A stretch of DNA of 64,000 nt from Ruminococcoides sp052118065 (GCA_052118065.1 JBQKHY010000012.1:1-64000); one strand, 5' to 3'; positions 19,358-28,217 are shown, counted from the stretch's first letter. The notes: generated by a model not told the origin, from the letters alone. Translations and numbers: made by a program.

Positions 19358-20326
19358 ATGGGAAGTGCAAATCCTCAGTCCAGAAAATGGCTATTAACTA
19401 TAAATAATCCTGAAAAGTATGCACTAAATCATGAATCAGTTAAGGATATTCTTCATTTATTTAACCCTGATTACTTTTGCTTAGTAGATGAAATAGGTAA
19501 TTCAGGCACAAAACATATGCACATCTTTATTTATTCAAAGTCTCCAATTCGTTTTTCAACATTAAAAAATAGATTTCCTGTAGCACACATTGACAAAGCC
19601 AATGGTTCAGCTATGGAAAATCGTGATTATCTTCGCAAAGAAGGTAAGTGGAAAGGAACAAATAAAGAAAGTACAAACCTTATTGATACATTTGAGGAAG
19701 TTGGCAATATACCAAAGCCTGTTGATGAAAATTCACCGGATATGTCTGCATTAATTGAAGAAATTGAAAAAGGATTGGATACTTATGAAATTATCAAAGC
19801 CCATCCTAAATATGGTTTTAGGATAAAAGAAATTGATGCTATAAGGCAAACAGTGTTTTCTAATATTTATCGTGAAAAGAAAAGACAAGTTACCGTTTAT
19901 TATGTGTTTGGTAAATCAGGAACAGGCAAAACAAGTGGAATATACAAAAAGCATAAAGCATCTAACATTTGTAGAATAACCTCCTATAGATATAACAAAG
20001 GTATAAATTTTGATAGTTATAAAGGTCAACAGATTCTTGTATTTGAAGAATTTGCATCTCAAATACCTATTGAAGAAATGTTGAATTACCTTGATATATA
20101 TCCACTAATGTTACCAGCTAGATTTAATGATAAAGTAGCTTGTTATGATACTGTGTATATTACATCAAATATACCTCTAAATGAGCAATATAAAGATGTT
20201 CAGCATTATAAGCCTGAAACATGGAAAGCCTTTTTAAGAAGAATAAATTTCCTTATAGAATATACTGATTTTAATGTTTATACCACAACAGAGATTAATA
20301 AAGTTAAGGTGATTAATGATGATTGA
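19358..20326 (+). CDS. rep: CRESS-DNA-virus-like rolling-circle Rep
   Basis: This 322-residue protein has the complete layout of CRESS-DNA Rep proteins. The HUH nicking domain shows motif I WLLTINNP (residues 11-18), motif II HMHIFIY (H53, H55) and motif III YLRKEG (catalytic Tyr91, Lys94). The superfamily 3 helicase shows Walker A GKSGTGKT (184-191), Walker B ILVFEEF (225-231) and motif C YITSN with Asn270. It should nick the TAGTATTAC loop just upstream and unwind DNA. Bacterial relatives occur on small plasmids and integrated elements. The ribosome site is AAAGGAG. Its stop overlaps the TcpA-like start. Confidence 0.9.
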   Translation: MGSANPQSRKWLLTINNPEKYALNHESVKDILHLFNPDYFCLVDEIGNSGTKHMHIFIYSKSPIRFSTLKNRFPVAHIDKANGSAMENRDYLRKEGKWKGTNKESTNLIDTFEEVGNIPKPVDENSPDMSALIEEIEKGLDTYEIIKAHPKYGFRIKEIDAIRQTVFSNIYREKKRQVTVYYVFGKSGTGKTSGIYKKHKASNICRITSYRYNKGINFDSYKGQQILVFEEFASQIPIEEMLNYLDIYPLMLPARFNDKVACYDTVYITSNIPLNEQYKDVQHYKPETWKAFLRRINFLIEYTDFNVYTTTEINKVKVINDD

Positions 20327-21563
20327 TAATAACAAAAAATCTAACCTTCATAACGAATGGAATATGCGTATTATTGTAACTTACTTTACTAATGGTATAA
20401 AAAGAATTTTTAGTAAAAACCTAGGTAGGGTAATAGCAATTATATATTTAGCGGTAGGTTTTCTAATTTGGCATTTTCGTTATGTAATTTGGAAACCTGA
20501 CAGTACACTTATGAATGTGCATAAACTATTTATTTCTTTTTTTGTGCTAACTACGATTTTACTCGTTACAGTGATTGTAATTTTAATAATAGGAATGCCT
20601 TTTGATGCTATTGGAATAAGTAAAAATTTTCATAGAATAGGGCTGGTTAATTCAGCCGGTAAAGCACCGTTACTTTTATCAAAGGACAAAGGTGATGGAA
20701 AAGTTATGATTTACAAATTCAAAACTTTAGGTATTCCGTTATCTGATTGGGAAGATAAACAAAGTAAAATAGAATCAGCACTAAATATACATATAGATGA
20801 AATTAGTGAAGGTGATAATTGCCGAATTATTATAGTTAAGTGTGTTGGTGGAGAAAATCAGTTACATAGTTACATTGAATGGTCTGAGGATATGATTAGT
20901 AATGAAAATTTTGAGATTGTTCTTGGTGAAGGTTATCTGGGAAAAGTTACTGTAAATATTGCAAAAATTCCTCATATGCTTATTGGTGGTTCAACAGGTT
21001 CGGGTAAAAGTGTATTACTAAAATTAGTTCTTATGCAATGTATAAAGAAAGGAGCAGAGGTGTATATTGCAGATTTTAAGGGTGGTGTAGACTTTCCACC
21101 TGTATGGCATGAAAAATGCACTTTGCTAACAGACAAGGAAACTCTTTTAAAAGTACTTGTCAGTATAACAAATGAACTAAAGGAAAGAAAACAAATATTG
21201 CGTAATGCAGGCGTTGCAAATATTGATGAGTATAACAGAAATACAAGGGATAATCTCAAGAGAATTGTATTTTCTTGTGATGAAATAGCTGAAATTCTTG
21301 ATAAAACAGGTTTGGTTAAACAACAGAAAGATGAAATTCTAAAAATAGAATCTGAACTTTCTGTTATAGCAAGGCAGGGTAGAGCCTTTGGCATACACCT
21401 GATTCTTGCAACACAACGACCTGATGCTAATATTCTTAGTGGTCAGATAAGAAACAACATTGATACAAGAATTTGCGGTAGAGCAGATAATGTGCTTTCG
21501 CAAATCATATTGGATAGTACAGATGCATCTGAACAGAGGGGTAAAGGAAATATCAAAGCGTGA
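20316..21563 (+). pseudogene. TcpA/FtsK-like transfer ATPase, 3' truncated
   Basis: Two membrane helices lie near residues 30-50 and 68-95. An FtsK/TcpA-like motor domain follows, with Walker A GGSTGSGKS (about 225-233), the DFKGGVDF strand, Walker B IVFSCDEIAEIL and the ATQRPDANILSGQIRNN motif. Such ATPases couple DNA to the transfer machinery or move it through the membrane. The reading frame leaves family sequence just after TDASEQ and ends 7 codons later in integrase DNA, so the C-terminus is lost. It overlaps rep by 11 bases, supporting one operon. Confidence 0.8.
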
Positions 21564-21999
21564 CGGTGTCACAGCAGAAAAAGGAAGAGAGGTAAAAGTC
21601 GGCAAGCTAAAAAGTGCCACCAGCAAACGAGATGTTCCGCTTAACGATACTGCAATCGAAATGATACTTGACCTGAGAAAAGAATTCTACTTCGGAGAAG
21701 ATTCGCCGCTGATACCCGATGAAAACGGAAATTTCACCCGACCTGTAAATTTCAGAAAACGCTATTACAGAATCCTCAAAGTCGCAGGCATAGAAACTAA
21801 AGGCTTGCACTCACTCCGCCACACTTTTGCCACAAACCTCGTAAACGGCATAAAGCAACCTGACGGTTCAATCAAATCATTAACTCCACGACAGGTTGCA
21901 GATTTACTCAGTCATACAACTTCTGAAATCACAGAGATGTATTATGTAAAAAGAGATTTGACAAAGCTGGAGGGTGTGACGGATGGGTTTGAGTTTTGA
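21539..21999 (+). pseudogene. Tyrosine integrase, 3' fragment
   Basis: This is the C-terminal piece of a phage-type integrase: DVPLNDTAIEMILDL, then HSLRHTFAT with the H-x-x-R box, SLTPRQVADLLSHTTSE, and EMYY with the probable catalytic Tyr. The N-terminal DNA-binding domain and the first catalytic Arg are missing. The frame is entered from the truncated TcpA-like gene at about 21538, which marks a deletion or recombination joint. Codon use and base composition look less AT-rich than the gene before it. It should be inactive. Confidence 0.8.
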
Positions 22000-22008
22000 T
22001 TTTCTAAA

Positions 22009-23094
22009 TCACTTTGAAAAAGTCATGGATCTATTTTTATGGAATAAATCCATAAACTTATTGTAGTTGATAATAAACTTAAAGAACTTATTTATTATTA
22101 AAACTAATAATGTTTCAATTATCATTAATATGAAAAAAGATATAATAATGTTCACAGAATGATTATCAATATTAAAGACAAGACTGGTGATTGTAGAAGA
22201 TAGTGTAATTAAAGAAAAGTTTAGATGTGTAGTAAATATAACTATAGAATTCTTTCCGAAAAAAGGTATGATTTTTACATATTTGCCAACCAAAAATGAA
22301 ACAATTAATATAGCCAAAGAACCACAAATTGCATTTAAATAATAAATTGCTGGATTTCCAATAATAGAATAATGTAAATCTACAAAATTATATTTATAGA
22401 GTATTAAATTAATTATCAAAAAAACAAGACCGAATAAGGCTAAAACCCATTTTTGGGGTTTTAACTTTTTAATAAGTAAAGCTGCAAAAAATCCGATGAC
22501 CAAAAACAAAAAACCAATTAAAGCACGAGAAAATATATTTACAATTTTTAATATATATAATAAGTAACCATTGTATTGCTGAAAATTTAGCATTGAAAAG
22601 AGGGAAGTGAATATTACAACGGCAGTTATTACTAAAGGTAATATCAAGATGTGTTTTCGTAATGTTTGTATACAAAAATAAAACAATAGTTCAGCAATAA
22701 AAAGGGCGGGGAGAAACCACAGAGTCAATAGTCCATCGAAAGTTATGGTAGTGATTAATTGTTTTACAGCGACTTTTAATGTATCAAAAATAAAATTTAT
22801 TGAAAAGCTTTTTGAAAATAATGAGATAGAAAAATTAAAAATAATATTTATTAGGCTAATGGAAATGTATGGGAATATAATAGTTTTGAGTTTTTTGATT
22901 ACTATATATTTCAGTGTCTGATCAAAGTCATTTTTTAAGTAAATTAGTATACCGGAAATGATAAAAAATATAGGCATATGAAAAGAATAGATCCATTGAC
23001 CTAAGCCATAACTGAATGATGTCATGTGACCTATAACGACTAATAATACAGAGATACCACGTGCAAAATCTAACCATTTCATTCTATTGTTCAT
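22009..23094 (-). CDS. Acyltransferase 3 family membrane protein
   Basis: This 361-residue protein has about ten predicted hydrophobic helices. Its start is typical of acyltransferase 3 (OatA-like) enzymes: WLDFARGISVLLVVIGH with the catalytic-type His, then SFHMPIFFIISG. Family members O-acylate cell-surface sugars and polysaccharides at the membrane. The start has a GGGAGG site. It is oriented against the integrase fragment and sits between it and the attachment copy at 23279, so it looks like cargo gained by the element. Its substrate cannot be predicted. Confidence 0.82.
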   Translation of the reverse strand: MNNRMKWLDFARGISVLLVVIGHMTSFSYGLGQWIYSFHMPIFFIISGILIYLKNDFDQTLKYIVIKKLKTIIFPYISISLINIIFNFSISLFSKSFSINFIFDTLKVAVKQLITTITFDGLLTLWFLPALFIAELLFYFCIQTLRKHILILPLVITAVVIFTSLFSMLNFQQYNGYLLYILKIVNIFSRALIGFLFLVIGFFAALLIKKLKPQKWVLALFGLVFLIINLILYKYNFVDLHYSIIGNPAIYYLNAICGSLAILIVSFLVGKYVKIIPFFGKNSIVIFTTHLNFSLITLSSTITSLVFNIDNHSVNIIISFFILMIIETLLVLIINKFFKFIINYNKFMDLFHKNRSMTFSK

Positions 23095-23241
23095 TTGAAT
23101 GATTTCCTCCCTATTGATGCTATATTGATGATGTAACAGACGGAAACGTTGGAATTATTAACACCAGATAATGCATTTTGACAGAAAATCAAGTAAAAAT
23201 ATCGATCTAACGAACCACATTCCGTACATATTCATATTCCA

Positions 23242-23276
23242 AAAAACGGCTTAAACGCAGTGTTTAAGCCGTTTTT
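23242..23276. terminator. Bidirectional terminator beside the attachment copy
   Basis: A 15-bp stem (AAAAACGGCTTAAAC/GTTTAAGCCGTTTTT) with a five-base loop and T-runs on both strands. On the minus strand it lies just after the tRNA-Trp 3' fragment. Its sequence differs from the hairpins beside the other two attachment copies. Confidence 0.85.
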
Positions 23277-23278
23277 GC

Positions 23279-23298
23279 TTGGCAGGGGCAGAAGGACT
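23279..23298 (-). repeat. Partial tRNA-Trp 3' end (attachment copy)
   Basis: Twenty bases match the acceptor and T-arm end of the copies at 283 and 45733; the match then breaks down. It marks the joint between elements 1 and 2. The loss of the inner part suggests an older or diverged crossover. Confidence 0.7.
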
Positions 23299-23500
23299 TG
23301 AAGCGGAATAGGAGCATATTTGAATATTTTTATATAATCACTTTTCTGCTTAAATGCCCTTAAACTGCGGATTGTCATAAAATTAAAGGGAATCAGTAAC
23401 AACGCCTAAATCTGTTTGATAAATGATTTTGGTAGAAAAATGGTAGAATTTTTGATTGATGAACGCCCGCTGAATTTGTTATAAAATCGGAGATTCAATT

Positions 23501-23680
23501 ATGAAAACTAAATATCATATTTACCTCACAGGAGAGGAACGCAGAGCCGTTATCAACAGCCTGATTGATTTGAGAAACGATCTCATTTCACGAGGTAAGT
23601 ACACCGACATCATAGATGAACTCATAATTAAGTTCACTAAAGCTAAAGTCAAGAAAATCAAAATTAAGGAGGTCAAATAA
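23501..23680 (+). CDS. Small protein at the left end of element 2
   Basis: This 59-residue protein (MKTKYHIYLTGEERRAVINS...) is clearly related to the 60-residue protein at 46066. Shared positions include the YHxYLT start, a short amphipathic helix with a conserved SLI-LxN pattern, GKYTD and a Lys-rich end. Both lie 200-350 bases inside an attachment copy, so the gene marks the left end of this kind of element. A DNA-binding or excision accessory role is possible but unproven. Its stop overlaps the TnpV start (TAATG). Confidence 0.65.
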   Translation: MKTKYHIYLTGEERRAVINSLIDLRNDLISRGKYTDIIDELIIKFTKAKVKKIKIKEVK

Positions 23681-24030
23681 TGGAGATTACATATACACGT
23701 CAAGGCGACTATTTGCTGCCGAATTTAACGCTCCCCGAACAGGATAACCGACCAATCGGCTTGTGGGGACAACAACACCTTCGATATATCAAACGAAGCC
23801 GCCCGATTCTCTACACCAATCTTCTCACCAAATGCAAACTCAACGAATACCTTGCCGATATTGACGAACAGGCGCAGAAGATGTACGACAAGCTTGTACA
23901 GGCTTTCGCAAAGGAAGAAGGTTGTACTGAGCAGCTAAAAGCTACCGATCAAATGCTATGGGTGCGCAAGATGAATAATGTTGCTCAGCGAGCGAGAGAA
24001 GTTGTAAACAAAGAAATAATCTATAACTAA
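23680..24030 (+). CDS. tnpV: TnpV transposon protein
   Basis: This 116-residue protein is of the TnpV family, first known from Tn4451-type mobilizable transposons. It has the typical start GDYLLPNLTLPEQ, then IGLWGQQHLRYIK, an LYTNLLT-like helix, and the ending NVAQRAREVVNKEIIY. The function of TnpV is not established. It is translationally coupled to the small gene before it. Two more TnpV genes lie at 54151 and 60712. A strong terminator follows at 24035, so the two small genes form a complete transcription unit. Confidence 0.85.
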   Translation: MEITYTRQGDYLLPNLTLPEQDNRPIGLWGQQHLRYIKRSRPILYTNLLTKCKLNEYLADIDEQAQKMYDKLVQAFAKEEGCTEQLKATDQMLWVRKMNNVAQRAREVVNKEIIYN

Positions 24031-24034
24031 CACG

Positions 24035-24076
24035 AAGGCTGATGTAGTCTGCAAAGGGTTACATCAGCCTTTTTAA
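24035..24076 (+). terminator. Terminator after tnpV
   Basis: A 12-bp stem (AAGGCTGATGTA/TACATCAGCCTT) is followed by T residues. Confidence 0.85.
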
Positions 24077-24095
24077 TTTTTGGAATAAATGGGTA

Positions 24096-24123
24096 TTGAT
24101 AATTCTATAATATTTGATATAAT
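24096..24123 (+). promoter_or_regulatory. Promoter of the OLD-like gene
   Basis: TTGATA and TATAAT are separated by 16 bases, 44 bases before the ATG at 24167. Confidence 0.6.
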
Positions 24124-24166
24124 TATACATAATAGCAAATAATCCGACACACAACGGGAGAAAAAG

Positions 24167-25642
24167 ATGGCAAAGAGTATAACCATAAACAACACAAAAG
24201 GCATCAATAATTTTCAGTTTGTTTTTCCAGAGCAGAAAGGTGTATATCTATTAGTGGGAACTAATGGAGTCGGAAAGACAACTCTACTGATATGTATGGA
24301 TAGAATATGTAACTCCTATGCATTTGCAAGAGGATTTGCTCAACCAAAAAACATACCGAACTATGATGAATATCAGAATGCTTCTATTAGATACGATATC
24401 GATAATACTTGTGTAAGTTTTAGAAAGAGACGCGCAAAATGGGCAGCTACTCCCAAAAAACACAATGCAGAATTGTTAAGTGAATTTGGATATACAAGTT
24501 CAATATTTATAAAAGCAGATTCGAAAAGAATAGATGCAACTGCAGAAGAAATAGAACGAGGTAGAATTCTTTCAGCAGATTTAAATATAATTGAAACGTT
24601 GAATAGTATTTTTGAAACTGAAAAATATAATAATCTAAAAAAACTGAAAGTTGGTCACGGAAGAGGAAGAACACCTTCATTCTTCAATGTAATAAAAGAT
24701 GGTGATAAGTATTACACTGAAAAAAGATTTAGTACAGGAGAAATAGCAATATTAAGGTTAATCGAAAAAATAAATGAAGCACCAAATGGTGCATTAGTGT
24801 TATTAGATGAAGCAGAAATGGCGTTGCATCCAAGAGTGCAAGTAAATCTTTTGAAATACCTTAAGGACAAAGCACAAGAAAAGGATTTAATGGTTTTTAT
24901 CTCTACACATTCACCAACACTAATAAAAGCTACAAAACCGAGCCAAATTATTCTTTTAGAATCTAATGCAAATGGAATAATTCAAACTGAAACACCTTGT
25001 TATCCTGCTAGAGCAGTTGGCAGGATTGATTATGAAGAGTCAAACATATATGATTATATATTCTTTGTAGAAGATGATATGGCAAGAGCGGTTTTGAAAA
25101 GTTTTGTATTAAGATATATGTCGATTGCTGAACAACATTCATCTGCACTTGTTTCGATAGTTCCAGTTGGTGGATTTTATGAAACAGCAAGACTTGCCAT
25201 TGTGACAAGGAATCAATTGTTTGGCACCTCAAAAGTCTTTGCTTTTGTAGATACAGATGCGTTTGAGGATTTAGATAATAAACCAAAGTTCAGCGATTTG
25301 CTAAATACCGATAGGTTTTATATCAGGGATTTATCTGTTACACCAGAAGTATTTTTTGTTGATAAACTATTGAACTCGGATGATACATTAAAAAATAAAT
25401 TCAGAGAGCTTTTTCATAATGAGATTGATACTGTTGTAAATTGTTCGGAATTCCGTAATTGTAGAGCTGAAAACGAAAGAAAAAGAGCAAAAAAGCAGTT
25501 TGACGTAATTATTGATAAATGTGTAAGAAGTTCAGGTGATAGCGAAAGTATTGTGCTTATTAGTTTAATAAACCTATTAGTTGATAGGATTGATAATGCT
25601 CAAGTTCAAAGGATTCTCGGTCCAGTATTTAATTGTAGATGA
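24167..25642 (+). CDS. OLD-like ATPase with TOPRIM-type C-terminus
   Basis: This 491-residue protein has an ABC-like ATPase half: Walker A GTNGVGKTT (about 33-41), signature RFSTGEIAILRL, Walker B ALVLLDEAEMALHP and H-loop FISTHSPT. The C-terminal half resembles a TOPRIM domain, with FFVEDDMARAVLK and later FAFVDTDAF supplying acidic residues. This matches the OLD (overcoming lysogenization defect) family of ATP-dependent nucleases, many of which act against phages. It is a single-gene unit with its own promoter, and no UvrD-like Gabija partner follows. PARIS-type AriA proteins are an alternative, but they lack a fused TOPRIM. Confidence 0.75.
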   Translation: MAKSITINNTKGINNFQFVFPEQKGVYLLVGTNGVGKTTLLICMDRICNSYAFARGFAQPKNIPNYDEYQNASIRYDIDNTCVSFRKRRAKWAATPKKHNAELLSEFGYTSSIFIKADSKRIDATAEEIERGRILSADLNIIETLNSIFETEKYNNLKKLKVGHGRGRTPSFFNVIKDGDKYYTEKRFSTGEIAILRLIEKINEAPNGALVLLDEAEMALHPRVQVNLLKYLKDKAQEKDLMVFISTHSPTLIKATKPSQIILLESNANGIIQTETPCYPARAVGRIDYEESNIYDYIFFVEDDMARAVLKSFVLRYMSIAEQHSSALVSIVPVGGFYETARLAIVTRNQLFGTSKVFAFVDTDAFEDLDNKPKFSDLLNTDRFYIRDLSVTPEVFFVDKLLNSDDTLKNKFRELFHNEIDTVVNCSEFRNCRAENERKRAKKQFDVIIDKCVRSSGDSESIVLISLINLLVDRIDNAQVQRILGPVFNCR

Positions 25643-25776
25643 ATAAATTGAGAAAAGATGTTTTTGTGCGACTTTATTATCGAGAGTAGACCCAATAAAA
25701 TAGCATTCTATTCTTGAGGGGTTTTGAAGATAATTCCACAAATATAATTTCTTACAAAACGGACAAAAATCAAGAA

Positions 25777-25817
25777 AACGAGCGTGTAAGCAGGTGCGGG
25801 CTGCTTACACGCTCGTT
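25777..25817. terminator. Long bidirectional terminator
   Basis: A 17-bp perfect stem (AACGAGCGTGTAAGCAG and its complement) with a seven-base loop lies between converging genes. The inner 13 bp recur as the stem at 28178-28212. Confidence 0.8.
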
Positions 25818-25821
25818 ATCA

Positions 25822-27207
25822 TTATTTGGAGTTTGGAATCGACATCAATTCCCGTGCTCTTGTTTGAATTTGTGCTTCGATCGCCGTCAGGCGTTCTTCG
25901 GGTAGGTTAATTGACGGGTGTCTTGTAAAGGTGAAGTTCAGCAGTTTGCGGAGCTGAGATTTTTGTTTGCTGCCCATTACCGCTTTGCATACCTCGTCGA
26001 ATGACACGCCGTAGGGAGGTATTCTTGTTTTAGCGTATTCGCTGAGATTTTCCAAATCGTCTGCCATTGCGAAGTTGAAAAGCGACAAGCCGTTATCAAA
26101 AATCGGTGCAGGCTTAATGATTTTACCTGTGTGATTGTCACGCAAAATACCGAAGTTACCAAAATGTCTGTCCTCGTTGTAAACCACAGCATCGAATACC
26201 AGCATACTGCAAAGCTCGTCATAAAACTCTTTGCCAAGCTCGGCGTAATAATCGAGGGCGTTTTTCAGCGTTCTGTCTTTTATCAGCCTGCTGATTGGCA
26301 CAAAGGATGTGTCAATGTCGGTGAAAAGACGGCATTTTGAAGCGAGGATACCTTTCCAATTTTCAAGGTCATATTCAACGAAATTCAAGCCCATAGCCTT
26401 AGCGACCTGGCAGGCGTAAAACTCGCTGTACGGCTCATTGCCGGCGTTGGCAGCGCCTTCCGTGCCGCCCTTGTAGAGATAGATTCCGTCACTCTCGATA
26501 TGTCTCCAAGCCTTGCGGAGCATACCGTTTGTTGTGAACTCAGGGGAGGTCGAGAACGCTTTTTCTGCACTACCCACGCCCGTATAGGCGACAAGCGACA
26601 ACGCTTCCGAAAACGGATTTTCAAACAGATTGTAATCGGCAAATTTTCCCTCGAATTCAATCGGTGTAACCCAATAGCTGTCGTTAAGCGACAAGCCTAA
26701 GCAGATGTCGATAATACCCTTCGTATCGTTCACGCTCAATCCAAAAGTCTTTAGTATTTCATCAACAAAAGCTCTGTTCTTCGGAATAACACGATTGGAA
26801 AGCCACTTGATAATGCCTTTCGGTGTCAGCTCCATATTGATTGGCAGGAGGTGCTTCTTGCTTTCGTCATAAGATAGAACGTCAACAACTAAGCCCTCTA
26901 AGCCTTTTTCTTCGAGGGAGAAGGTCACGAGGATATCGTCATATAGTTTTAGGTTATACACGTTGCTCTTTTCAACACCCTTTTCCTCCAATAACACGCT
27001 TACATCCTTGCCGAGAGCGTCTGTTATCTTGATTAGTAAATCAAGGGATAAATTCTGACCGCCGTTTTCAATACGGCAAATATTTGACCGCTGTGTACCG
27101 ACCATTTCGGCAAGTTGCGCCTGTGACAAGCCCTTTTCAAGCCGTGCCTGCGTTAGTTTTGAAACAATTTCCTGGCGCTTGCGGATTATGCTATTGCTGT
27201 CTGTCAT
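25822..27207 (-). CDS. HTH-HipA fusion toxin-antitoxin-like kinase
   Basis: This protein of about 461 residues joins an XRE helix-turn-helix (about 12-70, with SQAQLAEMVGTQRSNICRIE) to a HipA-type kinase fold. The kinase shows VVYNEDRHFGNFGIL, with the catalytic Asp and Asn of the HipA family, then PAPIFDNGLSLF. In HipBA the antitoxin HipB is separate and HipA phosphorylates glutamyl-tRNA synthetase; here both parts are in one chain. The start was taken at the ATG after AAGAAGGTGATCGTT. A 20-bp palindrome covers the promoter, which suggests autoregulation by the HTH part. Confidence 0.78.
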   Translation of the reverse strand: MTDSNSIIRKRQEIVSKLTQARLEKGLSQAQLAEMVGTQRSNICRIENGGQNLSLDLLIKITDALGKDVSVLLEEKGVEKSNVYNLKLYDDILVTFSLEEKGLEGLVVDVLSYDESKKHLLPINMELTPKGIIKWLSNRVIPKNRAFVDEILKTFGLSVNDTKGIIDICLGLSLNDSYWVTPIEFEGKFADYNLFENPFSEALSLVAYTGVGSAEKAFSTSPEFTTNGMLRKAWRHIESDGIYLYKGGTEGAANAGNEPYSEFYACQVAKAMGLNFVEYDLENWKGILASKCRLFTDIDTSFVPISRLIKDRTLKNALDYYAELGKEFYDELCSMLVFDAVVYNEDRHFGNFGILRDNHTGKIIKPAPIFDNGLSLFNFAMADDLENLSEYAKTRIPPYGVSFDEVCKAVMGSKQKSQLRKLLNFTFTRHPSINLPEERLTAIEAQIQTRARELMSIPNSK

Positions 27208-27224
27208 AACGATCACCTTCTTTT

Positions 27225-27250
27225 ATTATATGTTATCATATATGATAACA
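27225..27250 (-). promoter_or_regulatory. hipA-like promoter with 20-bp palindromic operator
   Basis: TGTTATCATATATGATAACA (27231-27250) is a perfect palindrome directly upstream of a TATAAT box (minus strand, 27230-27225). Binding here would block the promoter of the HTH-HipA gene. This fits autorepression, as in HipB systems. Confidence 0.65.
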
Positions 27251-27336
27251 ATAGTCAAGAAAATTATTATAGATAAAAGAGTGTAATAAACAATTTTCCT
27301 CATACAGAAATGCAAAACTGTAACCGAAAAATTGAA

Positions 27337-27804
27337 TCATTTACGAAGATTGATAATATTTGAATCTGCTTTTTCTGCATATCGTAGCGTTTGATAAGCA
27401 CCGCCGCTCTTATGCGTAACACAGAAAACGCAAAGATCTGAACGGTCAATCATTGCTTTGTTTCGGATTTGAATAGCTGCTTTCGGGTGAGCATTAGCGG
27501 ATTGCTCGCAGACCTCAACGGAATCATAATAACTATCATAGCTTTCCCTATTCTTGATATAATCCGATTTCAGATAAGGCATAACCCAAGTGACAGAGCA
27601 GTTGGCTGTATCCAATCGCTTTCGGCAGCGAAAGATTGCAGAGGTTACGAGTTGATCAAACTCGCCGTCACGACCGACAAGAAATTCAACATACTCGTGT
27701 TCATTAAGCAGCTTATCTATCAACCGTTCAATCCTTTGCTCAACCCTCCTAAAATCATCTATCTGACGATGTCCGAAAAAGCAAACCGTAAAAACTGAAA
27801 ACAT
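27337..27804 (-). CDS. SLOG-family (YpsA/DUF1273-like) protein
   Basis: This 155-residue protein starts FSVFTVCFFGHRQI, then has a FLVGRDGEFDQLVTSAIFRC stretch and ends with an AYQTLRYAEKAD helix. This is the Rossmann-like SLOG fold seen in DprA, YpsA and lonely-guy proteins. Such proteins bind nucleotide-derived ligands, and several act in nucleotide-signalling defence. The catalytic-type Gly-Arg-Asp-Gly-Glu-Phe-Asp core is present. It is divergent from the XRE gene, with which it shares a symmetrical operator region. Confidence 0.7.
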   Translation of the reverse strand: MFSVFTVCFFGHRQIDDFRRVEQRIERLIDKLLNEHEYVEFLVGRDGEFDQLVTSAIFRCRKRLDTANCSVTWVMPYLKSDYIKNRESYDSYYDSVEVCEQSANAHPKAAIQIRNKAMIDRSDLCVFCVTHKSGGAYQTLRYAEKADSNIINLRK

Positions 27805-27819
27805 AATAATCTCCTTTAT

Positions 27820-27917
27820 GGGATATATCGTAAATTATAGCACAAAATCTATATAATTGCGATATATCCCACACGATTTATCGCACATTTTTGTAGAATT
27901 GAATTACGATAAATCGC
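27820..27917. promoter_or_regulatory. Divergent operator region between the SLOG and XRE genes
   Basis: Two pairs of inverted repeats lie between the divergent genes. They are GGGATATATCG (27820-27830) with CGATATATCCC (27860-27870), and CGATTTATCG (27874-27883) with CGATAAATCG (27907-27916). The shared core CGAT(A/T)TATC suggests one regulator, probably the XRE protein, binding four half-related sites and controlling both directions. Confidence 0.6.
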
Positions 27918-27930
27918 AAAGGAGAAGGCT

Positions 27931-28173
27931 ATGAGAACAAAAGAAGCTGTCGCACAGCGCATTTTGGAGCTTTGCCGTGAGAGAAACATTGCTGTCAATG
28001 CCCTTGCAAATATTTCAGGCGTTTCGCCGTCAACCATATACAGTATGCTCAACCAAAAGAGCCAGAATCCGGGCGTGGTGTCGATCAAAAAACTCTGCGA
28101 TGGTTTTGAAATCACCGTTCGACAATTCTTTGACAGCCCGTTGTTTGATGAAACCGAACAAGAGATAAAGTAA
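27931..28173 (+). CDS. XRE-family transcriptional regulator
   Basis: This 80-residue helix-turn-helix protein shows AVNALANISGVSPSTIYSML followed by IKKLCDGFEITVRQFF, the five-helix XRE fold that fills nearly the entire chain. It starts behind AAAGGAGAAGGCT. It should repress its own promoter and that of the SLOG gene through the inverted repeats in between. A terminator follows at 28178. Confidence 0.82.
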   Translation: MRTKEAVAQRILELCRERNIAVNALANISGVSPSTIYSMLNQKSQNPGVVSIKKLCDGFEITVRQFFDSPLFDETEQEIK

Positions 28174-28177
28174 AAAG

Positions 28178-28217
28178 AGCGTGTAAGCAGAAGTTGATTC
28201 TGCTTACACGCTTTTTG
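28178..28217 (+). terminator. Terminator after the XRE gene
   Basis: A 13-bp stem (AGCGTGTAAGCAG and its complement) and a T-run. The stem is the same as the core of the hairpin at 25777-25817. Confidence 0.85.

Noticed and set aside
25714..25905. 63-codon frame on the plus strand
   Set aside because: It runs through a perfect terminator hairpin and into the antisense of the HipA-like gene.
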